From: Hermatobates lingyangjiaoensis | Lineage: Eukaryota > Arthropoda > Insecta > Hemiptera > Hermatobatidae | Assembly (NCBI GenBank): GCA_026182355.1 | Contig: JAPFBL010000048.1 | Span: 496,001 to 560,000 of the forward strand | Direction: 5' to 3' | Length of the DNA: 64,000 nt | In this document: piece by piece, positions 57,252 to 64,000 of the stretch | Position numbering within the stretch: the first letter of the stretch is position 1 | How the letters are laid out: every line of letters begins with the position of its first letter | Position numbers and translations under genes: made by a program | The notes under the pieces: model-generated | What the model was told of the DNA's origin: nothing | Seen by the model: only the letters and a program-made list of their open reading frames with translations | Database searches by the model: none

Positions 57252-57280
57252 TTGATGATGCAGCCATTGCGAAACTGGTT
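57252..57280 (+). ncRNA. Hammerhead-like motif, ACTGGT family
   Basis: TTGATGA (C3 replaced by T), extra T, stem GCA/TGC (57260-57262 with 57268-57270, loop GCCAT), GAA, ACTGGT (one change from a palindrome), T. The order is preserved though the core is altered; the surrounding sequence is not recognised. Confidence 0.35.
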
Positions 57281-57289
57281 GGGTGACTT

Positions 57290-60200
57290 CAACGGCAATA
57301 GACGAGGTATGACGGTTGATAATAATATCATAATATCTCAAAGTATTTATAATGTACTATTTATAATTATGTACAGTTGGTATGACTGCACTGCCAACAC
57401 CTAGAGACAAGTAAAAAGTTAATTACTTTTACAATTCAGGCGTATAAACATAATCCAAGTATAGCATTCAGTGTTATATAAATTAAATTAGTGAATAAAG
57501 GTCACTACAGTCATGAAAGTACCTAAATTACAAGAAATTAGCCCCTAGGAATTACCTCTGGATTGGTGGAAAACATACTAGCTATTGCGCAAGCCACCAA
57601 AAATCTGAAAACAATCGTTCAATTGATCGTTTTAATGCTACAAAAAATGATTTGTTTATAGGGTAATTTATTTTCTACTTGTTTTAAATCAATTTAGCAT
57701 ATTTGTTTAACACTTAAATTTTTCTTGTTAGATCACTCAGCTGGTTCATTATTAAGCTAAACATTGTACCATATCAATATAATGTATGATTTGACCAAAA
57801 TCTTTATCCCTTTCAAACTGATTACATCGCAGTTAAATATAATGTATCAAATGTTTCTATGTTTTCTGGACAGGGAGCCTACATTCTTCGTGTGATATTA
57901 AATACAGTTTGCATTCATAGTAGTCAACTAAACAAGTTTCTATTATATAATCTACATGTATTTTTAAATTTTCTTTTGAACATATAGTATTCTTTACAAA
58001 TATAAGTTCAGTTGGAAAGATATTTTTAATATAAATTCGACCCGGATGTTTTTTTACAATCTATTAACAGCTTTCCTCGTAATATGCTTGTCATTTCTAC
58101 TTGCCATTATGAAAGCTGAAGCTATAGTGCAGAAAGGCTTGAGACTACAGCATACTTGTATGATTGTTTACTAACTCATTTCCAAACATTTCCCTCGTTT
58201 TAAGGTACTCAGATGAAAAAACAAATGATTTACACTAATTTCATTATTAATATTAATAGTCTTTAGTACATCAGACCAGGTTCTTTTAATGAAGTCATAA
58301 AAGCATTCAATCCAGAAGTCATTTGTGTTCATCTATTTAGCTCCTTATAAGATAATAATATATGAAGGGCATTTTATCTAAATAACATATATAAGCAAAC
58401 CAAACCATCAATGTTTCATCCTATTTTTTTTTTTTTTATATTTGATATCCGATAGAGGTATTTTCATTTCGTTCGACAACCATCTATCATACCATGGAAT
58501 GCATAAAAAATGTACGTTTTAGTCAATAAAACATAAAAAATAAAAAATGTCAATAAACACTGAACTACATGTTTAGTCAATAAACAAATACATAAAAAAT
58601 GTATGTTAAGTCAATATTAACAAATATAAATGTAAATTAATCCGAGAAGTACAGCTAGTGATTCATTATTCCAAGACAATTTTTCAGTCTTTATAGGTAT
58701 ATGGGATTATCGAATCGTATCGCATTTTTTTGTTAATTACTAATTTTAGGTTTCATTTTTGACAAAATGTCATTGTGTTATAATTAGCGGTTTGGTGTTA
58801 GAAATATTTTTTTTAGAAACATTAATTGTACCATTAATTTGTTTGATTAATGTACTTTTGAAAATGAAAGATATCTCAACTCATACCCTACATATTGCTC
58901 CATTTCTAGATATAATTTGATTTTAATCCGTCAAACGGTATATCTTTTATCCTCCTCACAAGCTTTCAGATTCAATCACAATTCAAAAACTTTACATTTT
59001 ATTGAAGAAAGAGCTTTTTTAGTTGTTTTAAAAATATGTTTCTACATATTGCATGAGCCACTTAAATGATAATACCAAAATTTGAAAAGTATAGTAAAAT
59101 AACTTATCGTAAAGTAACAATATAAAGGATGACTTAAGATTGTATATAGGGTGCAAAAAAAGTAGGGTAATTTGTAAATATCCTATCACATACTTGGAAT
59201 ATACCTGAGGAATCAATGTTCAGCGTTTGTTTGTATTTTACGTTTATTTCTAAATATTTCTTGATAATTATTGATTCAATTCCTGAATTTCTAGAAATTT
59301 TCACCCTAAACAACAGTCTTTAGCAAGGTAAGTTAAGTAAAGATAGTAAGATTTTATCGGAAGATCTTTGTTTGTTTTGACTGATCTAAGATTTTATTTT
59401 CCCACAAAAGGTTGCAGTTTGCAATAAATTTATGCAGGACTTTCGTTATTAAAACAATTTAATGCCTATAATGTCTTATATCACCCCCTTATCTCCTCAC
59501 ATTGATTGAACAAGTTTTTTAAAGAATTGATTTAGAATACTTATTATTGATACAGACATAGGAGTGGCAACTATTTTATTTTCTAATGGAATTTTTTCTA
59601 AGACAAGGTGTTTATTTGCAGAAATTATGATGGAAAACGTTTAAAAGAAGTTTACTTTAATGAAATCTGCTGTAATAGAAATATTGATGAAACACTGACT
59701 AAACAAAAATGTTATGATAGAAGATCAAAAACAAAAGTGGTTTGTGACAGAATATGGGTGGGAGAAGACTTCCAGTCCGTGTAAAGGACGCATTACACGG
59801 TGGACCTGCAAGTTACATGGTAATCATGAGCAGACAATAGTACAGGTGGAAACTTCTCGACTGGGTACCTTAAAAACATTTGGTCAAAGTTGACGACTGA
59901 AGAATTCCTTAGCAGGGATTAGGTGTGATGTACTCATACATGGCTTTTCATTAGTACTGAAGATTTGATCATCTAATCTTAGTCATCACTTTAGTTTTTA
60001 TGTTGGAGATGGAATATCTTCTGCCTTGTGAATTTACGAGAGAGGATTTAAAACCATCGGTATTAGAGCTACATAAAATTATCAATTTGATCACTGAATA
60101 AAATTTAGTAATGCAATATTCAAGGCTGCCAATCCATAACCAACTAATCATGAATATCATAACTTAAAATACTCGTAGTTGCAAAACAATAAATAATCTT

Positions 60201-60886
60201 ATCTTCCTTAGTGAAATCGTTAGGTGAGTATGACTTCAAACCAAACAAACTAATTACCACTCAGATGTTTTTTTTGTGATTTATACGTTAAACTTTATAA
60301 AATGAAATGTACGCAAACAGTAAATAATGAATTATAATCTGCACGATATACATTATACAGTAAAACTAAATATAGATGTAAAAAAGTTTTATCCTTTTTT
60401 AAAAAGGATGATTAAATAATTACTAGCTAGTAATTTAATTGACACTGTTTCATAATAAATGTCTGTGCTATCGTGGGTGGTTTGAATATGTGGTGACAGC
60501 ATATATGTGGTGTTAAGGAATGATTTGGATTGTATGCAGGGCGTTCCTTTGCATACAGAGTGTTCATTCCTTTTTTTATTCAAATAACATAAAAGATAAC
60601 AGTCTGAGAAAGAAGAGAAAATCTTTTAAGAACTAAGCTACCAATAATAGATGTGTCAGGTATCATAAACCCTTAAGGATACTAGAATATTAAATTACTA
60701 ATAAGTTATATTATTAGTAACATATTAATTTCAGAAAACCCATTTCTTTCAGATGATACATAAAATGCCAATATATAATAACAAAGTTAATCATGGTGTA
60801 AATGAAACACTTTCAATCAAATTAGCAACAAATATGTTTATAGTTATAAGTTTCTTAGAGAATATACGATAGAAAATGATAACGTT
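57290..60886. other. About 3.6 kb without a recognisable gene
   Basis: AT-rich. A GC-richer patch at 59750-59900 (AAGGACGCATTACACGGTGG) has stops in all frames. Direct repeats of ATAAAAAATGT at 58504, 58540 and 58592 are low complexity. Confidence 0.5.
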
Positions 60887-60900
60887 AACACCATTTAAAG

Positions 60901-61184
60901 GTTAGCTCAGTGGTTAACGTCTCTGAAGTGATATGACCGGGGTTTGATCCCCACCTGGCCCTCCATTTATTCACGCGGGAGGTTGTCCCTCGGAGAAGGA
61001 CGTTAAACCGTCAGTCCCCAGCCGGTACGATGTCAGGTACTCGTTAAAGATCCCTACTCTAAATACACTTGAGTTAGGCAAAATTTAGGACTCCCACTGT
61101 AGAATCAATCTTCATTGTGTGGTATCAGAAATGCTCGGCCAACGTGTGTTCCATTGTGTGTACCACTGCAACCTAACCTAAACT
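60901..61184 (+). mobile_element. tRNA-derived SINE, 5'-truncated, 14-bp target duplication
   Basis: Flanked by AACACCATTTAAAG (60887-60900) and AACACTATTTAAAG (61185-61198), one mismatch. It begins inside the A box (GTTAGCTCAGTGGTTAACG), keeps a B-box-like GGGGTTTGATCC, and keeps the shared body block with GTTAAACCGTCAGTCC, then the CCTAA tail. The hAT MITE that follows used the last 8 bases of this duplication as its own target. Confidence 0.9.
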
Positions 61185-61198
61185 AACACTATTTAAAG

Positions 61199-61628
61199 CA
61201 GTGTTTCCCAAAGTGGGCGGTGCTTTGATATCGGGGGGCTCTAATGCAAAAAGGAGTGGGAATTCTATTTCCATAAATTCAAAATTTCATGCAATATAAT
61301 TTCTAAATTTAAGTGAAAACACCACATGTAAACTTCTAGGAAAAAGTTTCTTAAAATTATTTGTTTTGATAATTTATTTTTATGTTAAATGTATATTCTC
61401 ATCTAAGTTTCTTTTATTGTGTATTAATTCTTTTGCATAAATATGCTATGAAACAATATATATATATATTGGATTATAAATAAATATTCGATTAGTCATT
61501 ATATTAATTTAATTATTAAAATGTTACTCATTTCGTTATTTAGTCTAAGATTCTGATTATTGAGGAGTGTTGAGTATAGGTTTACGGACCCAAGGGGGCG
61601 GTCGCTCGAAAAAGTTTGGAGAACACTG
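61199..61628. mobile_element. hAT MITE, 430 bp, inserted in SINE target duplication
   Basis: ATTTAAAG lies on both sides (61191-61198, 61629-61636). Ends: CAGTGTTTCCCAAAGTGGGC on the left, and CAGTGTTCTCCAAACTTTTT read inward on the right. Near the ends GGGCGGTG and GGGGGCGGTCGCTCG are the only GC-rich parts; the interior is AT-rich without coding capacity. It differs in sequence from the 34-kb MITE. Confidence 0.93.
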
Positions 61629-61639
61629 ATTTAAAGGTT

Positions 61640-62283
61640 TGAAGGAAGCAAAAAGGATTCTGTACTTTGTTGGTCATGTATTATTTAATTAGGTAGGGAA
61701 TTCAAAAGATGGTATCTAAGGTAGCTACAATTTAACCAAAGACCTATATAGCAGATCTGGATAAGTTAACATACTGATAATCAAATTCTTTCAATTCTGA
61801 CATTATAAATTAAGTGAAAGGTATGTTAAAGTGTTTCTTACTAAACAACTATAGCAACTAAGTCATGTAGACATCATTTTGGATTAAACTACCCACCCAA
61901 CTTGGGGGATACTGCACCTCTAGTAAATTACCCGCGTTCAACTCGTTAGTCTGACTTTCGCTCTAACCTTTGCATACAATCTACTTCCGTATTTCCCAAT
62001 TATATTTTTATTTTGCGAGGTTTGTACTTACTTTGCATGACACAGTTTAATAATTAGAATAGAAAGTTTTTAGCGTTTGATAGTTTCAAAGTAGAAAATA
62101 TTTACGATGAATTTAAGAAAAACTGACACAATTATCAAGGCAAAGATTTGTTTACTCCGTACCATTGGAGAGCCACACAAATTTCCTCATCTTGTTTTTT
62201 TTAAACATTCTAACATACATTATTTTCTGTATAATCTCTTTACTATTTCTTTACATTTTTTTTCATTTTTCTTATCTTAATAC
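61640..62283. other. No gene seen
   Basis: AT-rich DNA between the MITE and the proposed LTR of the Ty3/gypsy element. The outer LTR boundary cannot be fixed. Confidence 0.45.
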
Positions 62284-62284
62284 A

Positions 62285-62489
62285 TGTAAGTTTGTAGTCA
62301 ACGTGATTTATTTAAGAAAATTAAATTACACGTTTTCACTCAAAATTAGGAACAATAATATTAATAATTTAAACTGATAAATAAACTAAACACAACTAAA
62401 ATATCAAGTTCACATCAATGTCAATAAAACATTAGACACTTGCCAGGTTACCTTCTCATAACAGCTGGCCGCAGGGTTGCCAGCTTACA
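62285..62489 (-). repeat. Proposed 3' LTR of Ty3/gypsy element
   Basis: Sixteen bases after the pol stop, the minus strand reads GGAGGGTATGG (purine-rich tract, 62500-62490), then TGTAAGCTGGCAACCCTGCG, a plausible LTR start with TG. The far end is uncertain; ...CTTACA at 62285 is one possibility, preceded by AATAAA. The other LTR lies outside the window, so this is unproven. Confidence 0.45.
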
Positions 62490-62504
62490 CCATACCCTCC
62501 GAAG

Positions 62505-64000
62505 TCACTTTCCAGAAGGGAAAGGTGACAATTTACTACAATGAAAAAAATTGGCATTAGATTTTCTCTTTCCAGATGCAATTTCGTAGAAACTATATGA
62601 TAGGCGTCGAATAACTTTAAATGGGCCAATACGAACTGGATCCAGTTTCTTCCGATTTAATTTATTTCCGTTTTCAATGTAAACCATATCTCCTTTCTGA
62701 AAATTATATTCTCGGCGATTTTTATCAATCCTTTTTTTATTTATTTCAAAACCTTTTTGAGAATTTAAAAATGCAATTTTCCTGTTTTCTTCAAGAGATA
62801 AGCAGTTACTAACATTTAGTGGTGAAATATCAACTTTCTTTCCAAATAGAAGATACGAGGGCGGAAATTTTGTGGAACTGTGGACTGAGTCATTGTATTC
62901 AGCAACGCATTCTGTAGCCAGAGTAGTCCAAGATCTAGTGTTGTTTTAATTGTATTTGCATCTTAAACGGTTTATAAGCGTTTGATTTATTCTCTCGTTC
63001 AGACCATTTGACGATGGACAATCTATACAAGTAAACACAATCTGAATATTCATCCGTTCTAAGAAATCCTGAAAATCCTGAGAGTTGATTCCAGGGTATT
63101 GATCAGTAAGAAGGATTGAAATGCATTCCTTCCTTGCTATTGGTTCTAGTAACCTGATAAAATCTTGAGAGCTTTGGCTAACAGAGGTAGATATCCATGT
63201 GTAACGTGTGAAATGGTCGACCAGTATATGCATGTATTTTTTTAAAGAACGTTGCCCTGCCAAGCCTCCCACCGTGTCGAGTGACATTATCTGATATGGC
63301 TTTTCAGCGGGTCCAAGTTGTGAGAGCAGACCAATTCTGCGGCCACGTCGAACTTTATTTTCTATACATATCGCACATCTTTTACAGTAATCTTGAACAG
63401 CATTGTCTAGTCCTGGAAAGTAGTAGTGGGGTCGTATAGTATTAAGTATATGCGCTGGTCCTATATGACCGTAATGTTTATGAATTCTGTCTATAATTTT
63501 CTTTCCTAATTCAGGAGAGACTAAAATTCTTGATTTTTCCTTTACATTTTTCAGAATGATTCCTTGTTTATAGTTGGTGTTTCTTTCTTTATTCAGAGCA
63601 GAAAGGTTGTTTGCCTGATCTTGAATAATGTCTGCTAATTGAATTAAGTTGACGACCTTTATAGCATCTGTGTTTTCAAAATGTTCTAAAACAGGATTAC
63701 GTGATAGTAGATCAGCTAAGACATTTTCCTTTCCTTTTTTGTAAATAATTGTAAAATTAAATTGGGAGAGGTAATGAATCAAGTCTCCTAGAATTTCATC
63801 CGTCCTTGCTTTTGTTTTTAAAGTTTCAAGAGGTTTATGATCACTGCAAACAGTGAAATTACGCCCTATAAGGTAGTACTGCCAGTACTTTATTGAATCT
63901 TTAATCGCTTTGCATTCGAGATGAATCACATCCAGTTGTTTTTCTCGCTCTGATAATTTGCGAGAAAAGTATGCAACTGGATGAAGTAAGCCATCGTCTT
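62505..64000 (-). pseudogene. Ty3/gypsy pol, C-terminal half (RNase H and integrase)
   Basis: The frame is open from the window edge (HPVAYFSRKLSEREKQLD) to 62505 apart from one TAA (62948-62946). Domains in order: RNase H end (FTVCSDHKPL, then KGKENVLADLLSR), integrase zinc finger (HKHYGHIG ... CKRCAIC), catalytic core with D in SLDTVG, D in LLTDQYPG and E in GLNERINQ; the second D and the E are separated by exactly 35 residues. After the stop, NTRSWTTLATECVAEYN and a C-terminal GPFKVIRR (GPY/F module) continue in frame. No envelope gene lies between pol and the putative LTR. The single stop makes this copy defective unless it is read through. Confidence 0.93.

Noticed and set aside
59740..59900. 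GC-richer patch as a possible exon
   Set aside because: Stops in all frames at short intervals and no splice-site pair enclosing an open stretch.

Overview
The window is a gene-poor, AT-rich stretch of an animal nuclear genome. It has no operons and no long open frames except transposon remnants, its candidate exons are short and bounded by GT/AG splice sites, and it is full of simple repeats and several classes of eukaryotic transposon. The mix of Penelope-like elements, Helitrons, hAT elements, a Ty3/gypsy element and a tRNA-derived SINE whose tail is a TTAGG-type pentamer repeat suggests an arthropod, probably an insect. That identification is inference; I cannot name the species.

Layout. 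1-5 kb: one weak candidate exon, AT-rich DNA and a 30-bp tandem array. 5-9.4 kb: a cluster of Penelope-like (PLE) debris: GIY-YIG endonuclease and reverse transcriptase fragments on both strands, ribozyme-like 3' ends, and (TA)n tracts at most junctions. 10.2-10.5 kb: a candidate exon. 11.4-16.1 kb: a decayed hAT transposase between hAT-like ends, with PLE and small-element insertions inside. 17-18.3 kb: a palindromic ribozyme element and a PLE fragment. 21.9-22.9 kb: a Helitron remnant with a Pif1 helicase tail. 23.6-24.4 and 28.2-28.6 kb: minisatellites. 31-35 kb: two more small ribozyme elements, a SINE and a hAT MITE. 36.8-37.5 kb: inverted PLE N-terminal fragments followed by a GC-rich exon that encodes a membrane helix. 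38.95-39.08 kb: a second good exon on the other strand. 43.7-46.9 kb: two Helitron copies tail to tail. 49.8-50.6 kb: a decayed DUF7869-type gene. 53-57 kb: a SINE, a small ribozyme element and a PLE fragment. 60.9-61.6 kb: a SINE with a hAT MITE nested in its target duplication. 62.5-64 kb: the 3' half of a Ty3/gypsy pol gene reading out of the window.

The most notable system is a set of hammerhead-ribozyme-like motifs in at least eight sequence families. All follow one plan: CUGANGA, one extra base, a stem-loop II, GAA, a 4-6-base palindrome, then a pyrimidine. Stems and palindromes differ between families while the plan is kept. Several motifs lie in very short elements (161 bp to about 420 bp) with 10-13-bp target-site duplications. 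In these, a 5' tail is followed by an inverted copy of the element's own 3' end, whose length differs between copies (0, 16, 27 or about 150 bp). This resembles retrozymes mobilised by PLE machinery. The host-gene content is limited to two good and two weak candidate exons, presumably in very large introns.
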